Assembly (NCBI RefSeq): GCF_030813435.1
Contig: NZ_JAUSUG010000013.1
Location: 62,001 to 126,000 of the forward strand
DNA: 64,000 nt
Origin: Evansella vedderi
Lineage (GTDB): Bacteria; Bacillota; Bacilli; Bacillales; Salisediminibacteriaceae
Direction: 5' to 3'
The notes beneath the pieces were generated by a model. That model searched no databases and had not been told where the DNA came from. It saw only the letters and a program-made list of their open reading frames with translations. How positions within the stretch are numbered: position 1 is the first letter of the stretch; each line of letters starts with the position of its first letter. Below, piece after piece: positions 26,737 through 37,216 of this stretch. The position numbers were made by a program, and so were the translations under genes.

Positions 26737-28413
26737 ATGTTTAAGAAACTATTATTTTTAATGGCTTTATCGTTACTATTAGTTTTTGCAGCTTGTTCTA
26801 ACGATAGTGAATCAACTACTAATACAAACGATGGCGATGATTCATCGGATGCAGCTGACACAGAGTTAGAATCGGTTACATTTCATTTCTTTAACGCAGC
26901 AGCACCAGGAAGAGATATTGAAACAAAAGATACTGTAATTGGAGAAATGCTATATGAAAGAACGGGCGTTAACTTCCGATTAGAGCACATAGTAGGGGAC
27001 ATTAACCAACGTATCGGTACAATGGTAGCGGGTGGAATTTACCCAGATGTTATCGTACCAGATGCTGAACTTCCAACGTTAATGGATGCGGAAGCCCTTA
27101 TTCCATTAGATGATCTTCTTGAAGAGTATGGTCAAAACATTTTAGAGGCATATGCAGATTACCTTCATATGTTTAGACATGATGATGGAAAGATTTATCA
27201 CATTCCATTTGGTCCAACAGTAAACGAATTCGTACCTAACCCGAACATCGACCAAGGGGCATTCTGGGTTCAACTAGGAGTATTAAGAGACGCTGGTTTC
27301 CCTGAAATTAATACACTAGATGAGTATATGGACCTTATCATTAGCTATGCAGAAGCAAATCCTGAAATTGATGGAATGAGAACAATTCCTTTCACAGGCT
27401 TAACGTACGACTGGAGATTCTTTGCATTCAGTAACGTGCCTAACCACTTAGCAGGTTATCCTAACGATGGTGGCGTAATGATTGACATGGAAACACATGA
27501 GGCTTCCGTTTATGCAGATTCTGAATATGCAAAAGAATGGTTAAGAGTATTAAATGAACTTAACGCAAATGGTCACCTTGACCAAGAAATGTTTGTTATG
27601 AACTATGACGAGTATTTAGCAAAGTTATCTTCTGGACGAGTTCTAGGATTCTTCGATTATGGATGGCAGTTTGGAAATGCACGTAATGCTATTAGAGATG
27701 CAGGGAACCCTGACCGTGAATACATTGCTTTACCAGTTGTATTTGATGGTGTAGAAAAAGATCAATATCTTGATCCTCCTGCATTTGTTGGTAACCGTGG
27801 TATTGCAATTACAACAGCAGCTGAAAACCCAGAGCGTATCGTTCAATTCTGGAATGAATTAATCACTGAAGAAATGCAACGTTATGTTATGTGGGGCTTT
27901 GAAGATGAGCACTATTCTGTAAATGAAGAAGGACGTTTCTATCAAACAGAAGAGCAAATGGCTCTATTGGAAAATCAAGATTTCAGACAAGAATTCGGTA
28001 TGACTGTATTTGAGTGGAACTGGCCTCGTCTTAACGGTTCATTCTCTGACGGAAATGCTATTGAAGCACGAAGACAACCAGAGGTTGCTTTACTAGCATA
28101 CCGTGATTATGAAAAAGAAGTATTAGAGGCATACGGTGTTAACACATTTGCTGAAATGTTTGCTCAACCTGATGAGCGTCCATGGTATCCAGCATGGAGT
28201 ATAACTATTGAACAAGGTTCACCAGAGCACATCTTCCAGGAGCGTTCAAGTGAACTTCTAAGAAGACACTATGCTCGTATCGTATTAGCTGATCCAACTG
28301 ATTTCGAAAATGAGTGGAATGACTTCGTAGAAGCGTACAGAGCTCTTGATGTTGAAGGATATGAAAATTTCTTTACTGAAAAAGTTCAAGCACGTGTAAA
28401 CGGCGAATGGTAA
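26737..28413 (+). CDS. Oligosaccharide-binding lipoprotein (LplA type)
   Basis: The 558-residue family 1 solute-binding protein has the lipobox FAAC with Cys20, an acidic linker, and motifs of the large LplA/YtcQ group such as GGIYPDVIVPDAELP and YHIPFGP. It is the extracellular receptor of an importer whose permease genes follow. From the neighbouring GH10 and GH67 genes the ligand is probably a xylo-oligosaccharide carrying methylglucuronic acid, which is inference. Confidence 0.88.
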   Translation: MFKKLLFLMALSLLLVFAACSNDSESTTNTNDGDDSSDAADTELESVTFHFFNAAAPGRDIETKDTVIGEMLYERTGVNFRLEHIVGDINQRIGTMVAGGIYPDVIVPDAELPTLMDAEALIPLDDLLEEYGQNILEAYADYLHMFRHDDGKIYHIPFGPTVNEFVPNPNIDQGAFWVQLGVLRDAGFPEINTLDEYMDLIISYAEANPEIDGMRTIPFTGLTYDWRFFAFSNVPNHLAGYPNDGGVMIDMETHEASVYADSEYAKEWLRVLNELNANGHLDQEMFVMNYDEYLAKLSSGRVLGFFDYGWQFGNARNAIRDAGNPDREYIALPVVFDGVEKDQYLDPPAFVGNRGIAITTAAENPERIVQFWNELITEEMQRYVMWGFEDEHYSVNEEGRFYQTEEQMALLENQDFRQEFGMTVFEWNWPRLNGSFSDGNAIEARRQPEVALLAYRDYEKEVLEAYGVNTFAEMFAQPDERPWYPAWSITIEQGSPEHIFQERSSELLRRHYARIVLADPTDFENEWNDFVEAYRALDVEGYENFFTEKVQARVNGEW

Positions 28414-28437
28414 TCGATTTTCGAAACAAGTAACATA

Positions 28438-28488
28438 GGGGCTGTGACAAACCAAATAAAAGGGGTGTCATAGCTTCCCTTTTTTATC
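28438..28488 (+). terminator. Leaky terminator between binding protein and permeases
   Basis: GGGGCTGTGAC (about 28439) pairs imperfectly with GTCATAGCTTCCC (about 28468-28480), followed by TTTTTT. A partial terminator here would give more binding protein than permease. Confidence 0.6.
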
Positions 28489-28518
28489 ATCTTAGGTGTA
28501 CAACAGGGAGGGAGTAGC

Positions 28519-29499
28519 GTGTCATTACAGCAAACACCAACACCAGTTGGGACTAGCCCTAAAATGCCGGCTGAAAGACCTACTGGGATAAAGTTGTTTT
28601 TTAAAAAATGTAAAGAACAAAAAGCTTTACTTTTAATGAGTTTACCATTTGTTATCTGGTTATTTATTTTCAGGTACGTTCCATTATACGGATGGACAAT
28701 GGCTTTCCAAGACTTTAGACCTGCTCGTCCATTATTGGAGCAGGATTGGGCTGGAATGAAACATTTTGTGTTCCTATTTACGGACCCAAGATTTTTTGAG
28801 GTATTACGAAACACATTAGCAATGAGTTTTATTAACTTAGTTCTTGGATTTGTAACGGCGATTGGTTTAGCAATATTACTAAACGAATTACGTAATTTAA
28901 CATTTAAACGTATTGTACAAACGATTAGTTATATGCCACACTTCCTATCTTGGGTAGTAGCTGCAGGTCTTGTTTCTGCTGCTTTATCTGTAGAAAGCGG
29001 TATTATCAATATTATCCTAAATAACCTTGGATTAATTGAAAACAATATTATGTGGTTAGGTGTACCAGAGTACTTCTGGGGAATCATTGGTGCGGCTGAT
29101 GTTTGGAAAAACGTTGGTTGGAATACAATTATTTATTTAGCGGCGATCACGATGATTGATACGGAACAATATGAAGCGGCAGAAATTGATGGAGCTTCCC
29201 GTTTACAGCGAATTTGGTACATTACGTTACCAGGTATGCGTCCAGTTATTGTTATCCTATTAATCATGAACCTAGGTTACATTTTAGAATCAGGTTTCGA
29301 AGCACAATATTTATTAATGAATCCAATGAATATGGATTATGCGGAAAACTTGGACATATTCGTATTACGTTATGGTATTAACATGGGGAATTTCTCCTTA
29401 GCTACAGCGGCTGGAATATTTAAAACGGTAGTTAGCTTCATTTTCCTATTCTCTGCAAACTCACTTGCAAAGAGACTTGGTGAAGCGAGACTATTCTAG
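28519..29499 (+). CDS. ABC importer permease (LplB type)
   Basis: The 326-residue protein starts at GTG behind AGGGAGGGAG. It has six membrane helices and the EAA loop EQYEAAEIDGASRLQRIWYI that contacts the ATPase. The N-terminal LPFVIWLFIFRYVPLYGW is typical of LplB. It works with the next gene product and the preceding lipoprotein. Confidence 0.9.
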   Translation: MSLQQTPTPVGTSPKMPAERPTGIKLFFKKCKEQKALLLMSLPFVIWLFIFRYVPLYGWTMAFQDFRPARPLLEQDWAGMKHFVFLFTDPRFFEVLRNTLAMSFINLVLGFVTAIGLAILLNELRNLTFKRIVQTISYMPHFLSWVVAAGLVSAALSVESGIINIILNNLGLIENNIMWLGVPEYFWGIIGAADVWKNVGWNTIIYLAAITMIDTEQYEAAEIDGASRLQRIWYITLPGMRPVIVILLIMNLGYILESGFEAQYLLMNPMNMDYAENLDIFVLRYGINMGNFSLATAAGIFKTVVSFIFLFSANSLAKRLGEARLF

Positions 29500-29511
29500 A
29501 GGAGGGACATC

Positions 29512-30438
29512 ATGAAGTTTTTACAAAAATTAGCAGGTAAACGCCGAGGGATAGATGATTTAGTTTTCGATTCAGTGAACGTCGTATTTATGATCTTCCT
29601 ATGTATCGTTATGCTATATCCAATGGTTAACACGTTGGCAGTAGCGTTGAACGAAGCAACGGATACAATCCGAGGTGGAATTTATCTTTGGCCAAGATCA
29701 TTTACTTGGTACAACTTCGAGCACGTATTCGGTGAATCACAATTAATGCATGCCGGTATGATATCTGTCTTAAGAACGGTAATTGGTACTGCTGTATCTG
29801 TATTCTGTACAGCGATGGTTGCCTATACAATCAGTAGAAAAGAATTTGTATTAAAGAAATTTGTAACTATTGCGTTCGTTTTAACAATGTATTTAAATGG
29901 TGGGTTAATCCCAACATACCTATTAATGAGAGAGTTATCTTTAATTGGAACATTCTGGATTTACATCATTCCTGGATTAATCGGAGTATTTAACTTAATC
30001 GTTATTCGTTCCTTTATTGAAGGATTACCAGATACAATCTTTGAATCTGCGAAAATTGATGGTGCTGGTGAATTTACACAATTCTTTAAAATTGCATTGC
30101 CACTTTGTATCCCTGTTATCGCGACTGTTTCCCTTTTCGTTGCGGTAGGTCAATGGAATCAATGGTTTGACGTATTTATTTATAACTCGCACAAACCTGA
30201 ACTGAGTACGTTGCAATATGAGTTAATGAAGATCTTACAAAACTCAAATGCCTCCATGACATCTGGAAATGCAGCGAGTGCCTTTACGCAAGCACAAGGT
30301 GGAGTTACAGAAACGGTAACACCGCAATCGATCCGTGCAGCTATGACAATTATTGTATCTGTACCGATTATCTGTGTATACCCATTCTTACAGAAATACT
30401 TCGTTAAAGGTTTAACTTTAGGTGGAGTAAAAGGTTAA
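29512..30438 (+). CDS. ABC importer permease (LplC/YtcP type)
   Basis: The 308-residue protein has six helices and an EAA loop around FESAKIDGAGEFTQFFKI. It follows LplB by 12 bp with its own GGAGGG site. No ATPase gene is present, so a shared MsmX-type ATPase encoded elsewhere is expected from known Bacillus systems. Confidence 0.9.
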   Translation: MKFLQKLAGKRRGIDDLVFDSVNVVFMIFLCIVMLYPMVNTLAVALNEATDTIRGGIYLWPRSFTWYNFEHVFGESQLMHAGMISVLRTVIGTAVSVFCTAMVAYTISRKEFVLKKFVTIAFVLTMYLNGGLIPTYLLMRELSLIGTFWIYIIPGLIGVFNLIVIRSFIEGLPDTIFESAKIDGAGEFTQFFKIALPLCIPVIATVSLFVAVGQWNQWFDVFIYNSHKPELSTLQYELMKILQNSNASMTSGNAASAFTQAQGGVTETVTPQSIRAAMTIIVSVPIICVYPFLQKYFVKGLTLGGVKG

Positions 30439-30464
30439 TAGGTTAGTAATTACTATCAACCTAT

Positions 30465-30483
30465 TAAAGTATAGTTTTCACTG
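30465..30483 (-). promoter_or_regulatory. Xylan-regulon box 3
   Basis: The reverse strand reads CAGTGAAAACTATACTTTA, identical to box 2 at 18 of 19 positions. It lies between the permease gene and the intracellular xylanase gene, about 75 bp before the latter's start, so it may activate an internal promoter. Confidence 0.6.
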
Positions 30484-30558
30484 AATAAAACAAAGTATAC
30501 CATTTAAACTTTAGATGTCAACCATACAAATTAAATATATTTTAGGGAGGAATAAGGT

Positions 30559-31563
30559 ATGAATCATTCTATGAATGTACCTTCACTCCATTCTATTTAT
30601 AAGGATTATTTCCCGATTGGTGCTGCCGTAAATTCGACCACGTTACATTCTGATAAAGATTTATTAGCAAAGCATTTTAATAGTTTAACGGCTGAAAATG
30701 AAATGAAATTTGAAAATTTACAGCCGAAAGAGAATGAATTTACCTTTGATAAAGCAGACGAAATGTTAAACTTTGCTAGTGATAATAACATGAAGTTTCG
30801 TGGTCACACCCTTGTCTGGCATAACCAAACGCCAGAATGGGTGTTCACTGAAAATGACGGCAGTACAGTTACCCGAGAGAATCTCCTAAATAGAATGGAA
30901 AACCATATTTCAACTGTTATGGGACGCTATAAAGGCCGTATATATAGTTGGGATGTTGTTAATGAAGCAATTTCTGATGAGTCAAGTGAGTTTTTAAGGA
31001 AATCAAATTGGTTAGAGATAATTGGGGAAGATTTTATTTCCAAAGCCTTTGAAATGGCCCATAAAACCGATCCAGCTGCCGCACTCTTTTACAATGACTA
31101 TAACGAATCAAATCCAGAGAAGCGTGAAAAAATTTATCGATTAGTAAAATCATTAGTAGAAAGAGAAGTACCTATTCATGGTGTTGGCTTACAAGCTCAC
31201 TGGAATGTATCACAGCCTAGTATTGATCATATTCGTGAAGCTATTGAAAGGTATGCATCATTAGGTATGCAAATTCAAATAACGGAAATGGATGTATCTG
31301 CTTTCGACTGGGATGATCGAAGAACAGATCTTACGAAACCTACTGAAAAAATGGCAGAAATGCAGACTCGGCGCTTTGAAGAGTTCTTCCAGTTGTTTAG
31401 AGAATACAAGGAAATAATTACTAGTGTTACTTTCTGGGGAATTAGCGACAGCTATACTTGGTTAAATGATTTCCCAGTCAAGGGGAGAAAAAACTGGCCA
31501 TTTGTATTGGATGAAAAGGGAGAACCGAAAGAGTCTTTTTGGAAAATTATCGACTTTAAATAG
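30559..31563 (+). CDS. Intracellular GH10 xylanase
   Basis: The 334-residue GH10 enzyme has no signal peptide and should act on imported oligomers in the cytoplasm. The putative acid/base is Glu136 in YSWDVVNEAIS and the nucleophile Glu243 in QITEMDVSAFDW. WHNQTPEWVF and HGVGLQAHWN are further family motifs. It resembles the intracellular xylanases paired with alpha-glucuronidase genes in Geobacillus clusters, and here too aguA follows. Confidence 0.93.
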   Translation: MNHSMNVPSLHSIYKDYFPIGAAVNSTTLHSDKDLLAKHFNSLTAENEMKFENLQPKENEFTFDKADEMLNFASDNNMKFRGHTLVWHNQTPEWVFTENDGSTVTRENLLNRMENHISTVMGRYKGRIYSWDVVNEAISDESSEFLRKSNWLEIIGEDFISKAFEMAHKTDPAAALFYNDYNESNPEKREKIYRLVKSLVEREVPIHGVGLQAHWNVSQPSIDHIREAIERYASLGMQIQITEMDVSAFDWDDRRTDLTKPTEKMAEMQTRRFEEFFQLFREYKEIITSVTFWGISDSYTWLNDFPVKGRKNWPFVLDEKGEPKESFWKIIDFK

Positions 31564-31626
31564 TTTTTTGGATGTAGTGTTATTCTAAACAACTGACATT
31601 ACATCCTTATAGATTGGAGGAAAACG

Positions 31627-33699
31627 ATGTTAGACCTGATTAAGAGCGGGGAAACTAGCTACAACAGTTGGCTCCAGTATAGTAAAATTACAGATTCACC
31701 TTTGGTAGATAACTATAGTCCATTTTTAGAACATGTAGTAATACCTGAAAATACAGAAGTAATTAACTCTGCAAAAGAGGAACTCCTTTGTGGAATCTCT
31801 TCTATGTTTGGGAAATCTTTAAATATTTCAACGGAACTGAAAAAGGAATCTTTCATCTTCTTAGGAACAGAAGATAAGTATGAAATGGTGAAAGAGTTAA
31901 TTGGAGTTGACTTATTAGGTCAGCTTAATAACGAAGGATATATTATAAAGTCTTTTGAAAGTAATAACAGTATTATTATTTTTGGAAAAAACGATAAAGG
32001 TGTTTTGTACGGAGTTTTCCATTTACTTCGACTAATCCAAACTGATTCTAGTTTGAATAATATAGATATTTTTGAAAATCCAAAAAACCAGTTACGCATG
32101 ATAAACGAGTGGGATAACATGGATGGTAGTGTAGAGCGCGGATATGCTGGTAATTCTATTTTCTTTGAAGAGAATCGTTTTGTAAGGGATTGGGATAGAA
32201 TTAAGGATTATGCTAGAATGTTATCCTCCGTAGGTATTAATGCCATTGCCTTTAATAATGTAAATGTTCATGAAGTGGAATCAAAGCTGATTACTACTGA
32301 ATTTCTTCCGGACGTAGCAAAGGTGGCGAGCATCTTTAGAGCCTATGGCATAAAAACGTTTTTAAGTATCAACTATGCTAGCCCAATTCAGATTGGTGGC
32401 TTAGATACAGCTGATCCACTGGACGAAAAAGTTCGTAATTGGTGGAAGGAAAAGACGAAAGAAATTTATCAATATATTCCGGATTTTGGCGGCGTATTAG
32501 TAAAGGCAGATTCGGAGCACCGTCCTGGTCCGTTTACGTACAATCGTACGCATGCAGATGGTTCCAATATGTTAGCGGAAGCTATAGAACCATTTGGAGG
32601 AATTGTACTTTGGAGATGCTTCGTCTATAACTGCATGCAGGACTGGCGTGACCGCTCTACAGATAGAGCAAAAGCTGCATATGATCATTTTAAACCGTTA
32701 GATGGCCAATTTAAGGATAATGTAGTTTTACAAATTAAGAACGGCCCGATGGACTTCCAAGTGCGAGAAGGGGTATCTCCATTATTCGGAGCTATGCCAA
32801 AGACAAATCAATTACTCGAGTTCCAAATTGCCCAAGAGTATACAGGGCAGCAACGGCATGTTTGTTATTTAATTCCTCAGTGGAAAGAAATTTTGGATTT
32901 TGACACGTATGCCAATGGGGAAGGAACACCTGTTAAGTCCGTAGTCGATGGAAGTCAATTCCAATATACACATTGTGGAATTACAGCTGTATCCAATATT
33001 GGTAACGATGTAAACTGGACTGGTCATACATTAGCGCAGGCGAATCTATATGGCTATGGCCGCTTAACTTGGAATCCAGATTTGTCTTCTGAAATAATTA
33101 CGGATGAGTGGGTTAAAGCGACGTTTGGCACTGACTTAGATGTTGTAAGTGAAATTTCGGACATGTTGCTACAATCTTGGAGAATCTATGAAAATTATAC
33201 TTCCCCATTAGGCGTAGGCTGGATGGTTAATCCGGAGCATCATTATGGACCGAATGTGGATGGCTATGAGTATTCTGTATGGGGCACTTACCACTTCGCT
33301 GACTGTAAAGGGATTGGTGTTGACCGGACCATTTCTACTGGAACAGGTTATACTGGACAGTATTTCCCAGAAAACCAAACCATGTATGAGTCGTTAGATA
33401 CGTGTCCGGATGAATTATTACTATTTTTCCACCACGTACCGTATACACATGTCTTAAAGTCTGGTAAAACTGTTATTCAACATATTTATGATACTCACTT
33501 CGAAGGTGTGGAACAGGCAGAAGGGTTGAAACAGCGCTGGTTAGCTTTAGAAGGGAAAATTGACCCAACTCGTTTCCGTGGGATTTTAGAAAGGCTCGAG
33601 CATCAAGCTGAGCATTCCAAAGAGTGGCGTGACATTATTAATACTTACTTTTACAGAAAATCAGGTATTCCAGACGAAAAGAACAGAAAGATCTATTAG
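31627..33699 (+). CDS. aguA: Alpha-glucuronidase (GH67)
   Basis: The 690-residue cytoplasmic enzyme removes (methyl)glucuronic acid from the non-reducing end of xylo-oligomers. Typical GH67 segments are [34 protein letters not shown] and [19 protein letters not shown]. Its length matches the family (about 680-690). The start follows TTGGAGG. It is co-directional with the intracellular xylanase gene, whose products it debranches. Confidence 0.94.
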   Translation: MLDLIKSGETSYNSWLQYSKITDSPLVDNYSPFLEHVVIPENTEVINSAKEELLCGISSMFGKSLNISTELKKESFIFLGTEDKYEMVKELIGVDLLGQLNNEGYIIKSFESNNSIIIFGKNDKGVLYGVFHLLRLIQTDSSLNNIDIFENPKNQLRMINEWDNMDGSVERGYAGNSIFFEENRFVRDWDRIKDYARMLSSVGINAIAFNNVNVHEVESKLITTEFLPDVAKVASIFRAYGIKTFLSINYASPIQIGGLDTADPLDEKVRNWWKEKTKEIYQYIPDFGGVLVKADSEHRPGPFTYNRTHADGSNMLAEAIEPFGGIVLWRCFVYNCMQDWRDRSTDRAKAAYDHFKPLDGQFKDNVVLQIKNGPMDFQVREGVSPLFGAMPKTNQLLEFQIAQEYTGQQRHVCYLIPQWKEILDFDTYANGEGTPVKSVVDGSQFQYTHCGITAVSNIGNDVNWTGHTLAQANLYGYGRLTWNPDLSSEIITDEWVKATFGTDLDVVSEISDMLLQSWRIYENYTSPLGVGWMVNPEHHYGPNVDGYEYSVWGTYHFADCKGIGVDRTISTGTGYTGQYFPENQTMYESLDTCPDELLLFFHHVPYTHVLKSGKTVIQHIYDTHFEGVEQAEGLKQRWLALEGKIDPTRFRGILERLEHQAEHSKEWRDIINTYFYRKSGIPDEKNRKIY

Positions 33700-33711
33700 A
33701 AGAAGTAAAAG

Positions 33712-33768
33712 GAAGAGGGTTTCCTTAAGCTCGATGAACATCGACTTTAGAAGGAACCCTCTTTTCTT
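33712..33768 (+). terminator. Terminator after aguA
   Basis: GAAGAGGGTTTCCTT (about 33712-33726) pairs with AAGGAACCCTCTTTTC (33751-33766), with a long loop and a T-rich tail. Confidence 0.7.
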
Positions 33769-33802
33769 TATAACAATTATTTTAAATAACTATAAACTAA
33801 TT

Positions 33803-33960
33803 GAAGAGCGTGTTCAATTAGTTGTATTGCAATGTCTTCACACGCTGTGCGCCTACTAAGAGAACCTCACTCCTAGAAGGCTTTAAAAGACAGCTGCGGT
33901 TCCGCTCATTGCTTTAAAACTGTTCAAACGGGGGAATACCACCCCTTTTGAACAGAATCT
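33803..33960 (-). repeat. 3'-end structured element B2, sense to xylR
   Basis: Read on the minus strand, it begins at the xylR stop. It has a left arm with TTCTGTTCAAAAGGGG, the proximal complement CCCCCGTTTGAACAG, a nested stem (GCAATG/CATTGC outside, GCCTTCTAGGAG/CTCTTAGTAGGC at the tip) and a distal complement TTGAACACGCTCTTC. It is clearly the same family as 17971-18128, with many substitutions. Confidence 0.72.
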
Positions 33961-35129
33961 TAATTTAATATATCTGACTTTAAAAAGTTTTCAGTGGCGT
34001 AAGAGGATACGCCTAATGCTGCGGAATAGATAGACAGCTTTGCAAATGTAATTTGCAGCTCTCTTTGATGCTGTTTCAGCGTATAGTCTTCAATTACTTG
34101 CTTAAGAGGGGCTTCCATCCACTCTTTCCCCATCGCTAATCGATTGCCAATGATTATCTGTTCAGGGTTAAATGTATTGATTATATTATTAATGCCAACT
34201 CCTAAGTAATAACCAGTTTGTTCAAAAAGAGATGATAATTTTTCGTTTCCTTCTGCATTCTCAATTAAATATTCTAGCTCTAAATGATTCACATCAGTAT
34301 CACCTGTGGATAAAGACGCAGCATCCTCAAGAAGAGCTTTTTCAGAAGCATATAACTCCCAGCATCCTTTACTACCACATTTACATTCTTTCCCGTTAAT
34401 TTCAATAATCATATGCCCCATCTCACCAGAGAAGCCTTGCGCACCTCGATATAGTTCATTATTTAAAATAAATCCTACACCAATACCGATACCGGCACTT
34501 ATATAAATAAGATCTTCAAAGTCTTTTCCTGCACCAAAGCACTTTTCCCCGTATGCTCCAGCATTTGCTTCGTTTTCTATTATTATAGGAAGCTGAAACT
34601 CCTCTTCTAAATCACTTTTTAAAGGAATTTGTTTCCAGCCTAAGTTTGGAGCCAGTAATATATCTCCTTCTTTATTAACAATTCCAGGCACTCCTATTCC
34701 AATTCCGATAATGCCATAATGACTTTCTGGGGCGTTAGAAATTAAAAAGTATATTATGTTTTTCATATAGCTAAGTGTTTGATCATACGTTTCTACGTTT
34801 ACGTTTAGCTTTTTTTCATTAATAATGTTTCCGTCTAAGTCAGTAAGTACTCCCAAAATATAATTAACACCTAAATCTATTCCAATGGAATAGCCTGCTG
34901 CTTTATTAAATACTAGTAGGACAGGACGTCTGCCACCACTAGATTCTCCAGGTCCAGTTTCATAGCATAATTTAGCTTCTATTAATTCATTTACTAGAGA
35001 GGAAACAGTTCCTTTTGTTAATCCCAGTTGCTGTGCAATATCTGCACGGGATATTGGGCCTTGATTTTTAATCGTTTGTAACACGAGTGATTTATTATTT
35101 ACTTTAACTATTTGTTGGTTCCAGCTCAT
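33960..35129 (-). CDS. xylR: Xylose operon repressor (ROK family)
   Basis: The protein of 389 residues has an N-terminal winged HTH (SRADIAQQLGLTKGTVSSLV) and a ROK domain with IGIDLGVNYI and the zinc motif CKCGSKGCWE. It is divergent from xylA, the canonical Bacillus arrangement, and should repress xylAB until xylose binds. I use ATG 35129, seven bases from GAGGAG. The upstream in-frame TTG at 35144 overlaps that site. Element B2 abuts its stop codon. Confidence 0.92.
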   Translation of the reverse strand: MSWNQQIVKVNNKSLVLQTIKNQGPISRADIAQQLGLTKGTVSSLVNELIEAKLCYETGPGESSGGRRPVLLVFNKAAGYSIGIDLGVNYILGVLTDLDGNIINEKKLNVNVETYDQTLSYMKNIIYFLISNAPESHYGIIGIGIGVPGIVNKEGDILLAPNLGWKQIPLKSDLEEEFQLPIIIENEANAGAYGEKCFGAGKDFEDLIYISAGIGIGVGFILNNELYRGAQGFSGEMGHMIIEINGKECKCGSKGCWELYASEKALLEDAASLSTGDTDVNHLELEYLIENAEGNEKLSSLFEQTGYYLGVGINNIINTFNPEQIIIGNRLAMGKEWMEAPLKQVIEDYTLKQHQRELQITFAKLSIYSAALGVSSYATENFLKSDILN

Positions 35130-35256
35130 TTTATTTCTCCTCAAAATGGAATTTGCACCTATCGTTTAGAATCTATGTTGTTTAATAAGCATGATTATAG
35201 TATTCCAGTTACTTATATTATAAGTTATAACATAATAAATCCGAAAATTAAATAAA

Positions 35257-35436
35257 AGTTTATTCATTGGATGAACTAATAGAATTAGAAAAATGACTTT
35301 TATGTAAATGACTAAAAACATAGCGATAAATAGAGGGGACTTACAATATTCATAGTAAAAATTATTTTTTAAAATTCTTTGTTCATTCAATAGACAAACT
35401 ATGTTTTTTCCGTTACAATAACATTAAACGTTTTCA
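35257..35436 (+). promoter_or_regulatory. xylR-xylA control region with candidate XylR sites and cre
   Basis: Two imperfect palindromic segments resemble XylR operators in half-site content: AGTTTATTCATTGGATGAAC (35257-35276, continuing TAAT) and TTTGTTCATTCAATAGACAA (35378-35397, continuing ACTA). A cre-like sequence with 12 of 14 matches, ATTAAACGTTTTCA, is at 35423-35436. No clear -35/-10 pair could be fixed. The rest of 35130-35558 is AT-rich without a gene. Confidence 0.45.
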
Positions 35437-35558
35437 ACAATTCAATACTTAAAGTATAAATGAGGTGTTGTAAGCGAATAATAAAATGTTGTTTTTTAAA
35501 AGGATGGGATTAAAAAGTCCATCTACCAAAAATAAAATGGAAAAATGGAGGAATGAAA

Positions 35559-36884
35559 ATGAGTTATTTCAAAAATGTAAGTCAAGTAAAGTATGAAGGT
35601 CCTAATTCTAATAATCCATTCGCATTTAAATATTACAATCCAGAAGAGCAAATTAACGGACAATCTATGGAAGAGTTTATGCGTTTTGCAGTATCTTACT
35701 GGCACACTTTCACTGGAGAAGGTGCAGATCCATTTGGAGCAGGAACAGCAGTACGACCGTATGATCATCTAAAAGGGATGGATTTAGCAAAGGCTCGTGT
35801 AGAAGCTTCTTTTGAATTTTTTGAAAAATTAGATGTACCATTTTTCTGTTTCCATGATTTTGACGTGGCTCCTGAAGCTGACAACTTATCAGAAACATTT
35901 AAAAACTTAGATGAAATCGTAGCAATGATTAAAGACTACATGAAAACTAGTAAAACGAAGCTTTTATGGAATACAGCGAATATGTTTACACACCCACGTT
36001 GGACATTCGGGGCAGCAACAGCTCCTAATGCAGATGTATTTGCTTATGCTGCTGCTAAAGTTAAAAAAGGATTAGAGATTGGTAAAGAGCTAGGATCTGA
36101 AAACTATGTATTCTGGGGTGGCCGTGAAGGATACGAAACACTACTTAACACAGACATGAAGCTGGAGCTTGATAACCTAGCGCGCTTCTTCCATATGGCA
36201 AAAGATTATGCAAAAGAAATCGGCTTTGATGCACAATTCTTAATTGAGCCAAAACCAAAAGAGCCTACTAAGCACCAATACGATTTCGATGTGGCAACTG
36301 GTTTAGCGTTCTTACATCAATATGGTTTACAAGATGTATTTAAGTTCAACATTGAAGCAAACCACGCAACACTTGCAGGTCATACGTTTGAGCACGAACT
36401 ACATTTAGCACGTATTAACGGTATGTTAGGTTCCGTTGATGCTAACCAAGGAGATACACTATTAGGATGGGATACGGACGAATTCCCAACTGATCTATAC
36501 TCCACTACGTTAGCTATGTATGAAATCATCAAAAATAACGGTCTTGGAACTGGAGGATTAAACTTCGATGCCAAAGTACGTCGTGGTTCCTTCGATACAG
36601 ATGACCTATTCCATGCACACATTGCAGGTATGGACAGCTTTGCAATTGGAACAAAAGTGGCGAAGCGTTTACTTGAGGACAAAGTTCTTGAAGATTTCAT
36701 TGCAGACCGATACAAGAGCTACACAGAAGGAATCGGTAAGGATATCGTAGAAGGAAACACAGATTTCCATAAGTTATCTGCTCATGCATTAGAAATGGGA
36801 ACAATTACTAATAACAAATCTGGTCGTCAAGAGAATTTACGTGCGATCTTAAACAAGTACTTACTTGAAGCAACCCAAGGATAA
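35559..36884 (+). CDS. xylA: Xylose isomerase
   Basis: The 441-residue class II enzyme converts D-xylose to D-xylulose. Motifs include [11 protein letters not shown] with the catalytic histidine, the metal-binding [13 protein letters not shown] and [16 protein letters not shown]. The start is the ATG at 35559, seven bases after GGAGG. The ATG at 35553 overlaps that site. It is divergent from xylR and followed by xylB beyond a terminator and a repeat. Confidence 0.96.
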   Translation: MSYFKNVSQVKYEGPNSNNPFAFKYYNPEEQINGQSMEEFMRFAVSYWHTFTGEGADPFGAGTAVRPYDHLKGMDLAKARVEASFEFFEKLDVPFFCFHDFDVAPEADNLSETFKNLDEIVAMIKDYMKTSKTKLLWNTANMFTHPRWTFGAATAPNADVFAYAAAKVKKGLEIGKELGSENYVFWGGREGYETLLNTDMKLELDNLARFFHMAKDYAKEIGFDAQFLIEPKPKEPTKHQYDFDVATGLAFLHQYGLQDVFKFNIEANHATLAGHTFEHELHLARINGMLGSVDANQGDTLLGWDTDEFPTDLYSTTLAMYEIIKNNGLGTGGLNFDAKVRRGSFDTDDLFHAHIAGMDSFAIGTKVAKRLLEDKVLEDFIADRYKSYTEGIGKDIVEGNTDFHKLSAHALEMGTITNNKSGRQENLRAILNKYLLEATQG

Positions 36885-36925
36885 TCGTTATCTAACCTTT
36901 TCGTAAATATCAAAATGAATACAAA

Positions 36926-36965
36926 AAATATGCTGGATTACACTCTGTTTTCCAGCATATTTTGT
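36926..36965 (+). terminator. Terminator after xylA
   Basis: AAATATGCTGGA (36926-36937) and TCCAGCATATTT (36951-36962) are complementary and followed by T. xylB expression probably depends on read-through or a further promoter. Confidence 0.75.
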
Positions 36966-37049
36966 AGGGATTTTGTTTTATCGGGTAGACCCATGCAAGT
37001 GAAATTTTGTACCATGGAGTATGAAAAATTGATTTATTTTAATTGTGAA

Positions 37050-37170
37050 AGAGCGTAAACCTACGACACTCCTGCGGGAGAAGGGTCTAGCCGAGACCCC
37101 GCAGAGCGAAGCTCGAGGAGGCCTGGCAGATCCCCCGCGGAAAGGGAGTAGGTTGTAGCGAACGAACAAC
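37050..37170 (+). repeat. Modular GC-rich repeat (third subtype)
   Basis: The segment has CTCCTGCGGGAGAAGGGTCT, CCGAGACCCCGCAGAGCGAA and GATCCCCCGCGGAAAGGGAG. The same modules occur in reverse at 63791-63920. It lies between xylA and xylB, just upstream of the xylB ribosome binding site. Confidence 0.7.
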
Positions 37171-37216
37171 CTGATTTGTATTTTCAGGGTCAAAACAACC
37201 GAAGGGAGATTTATAG

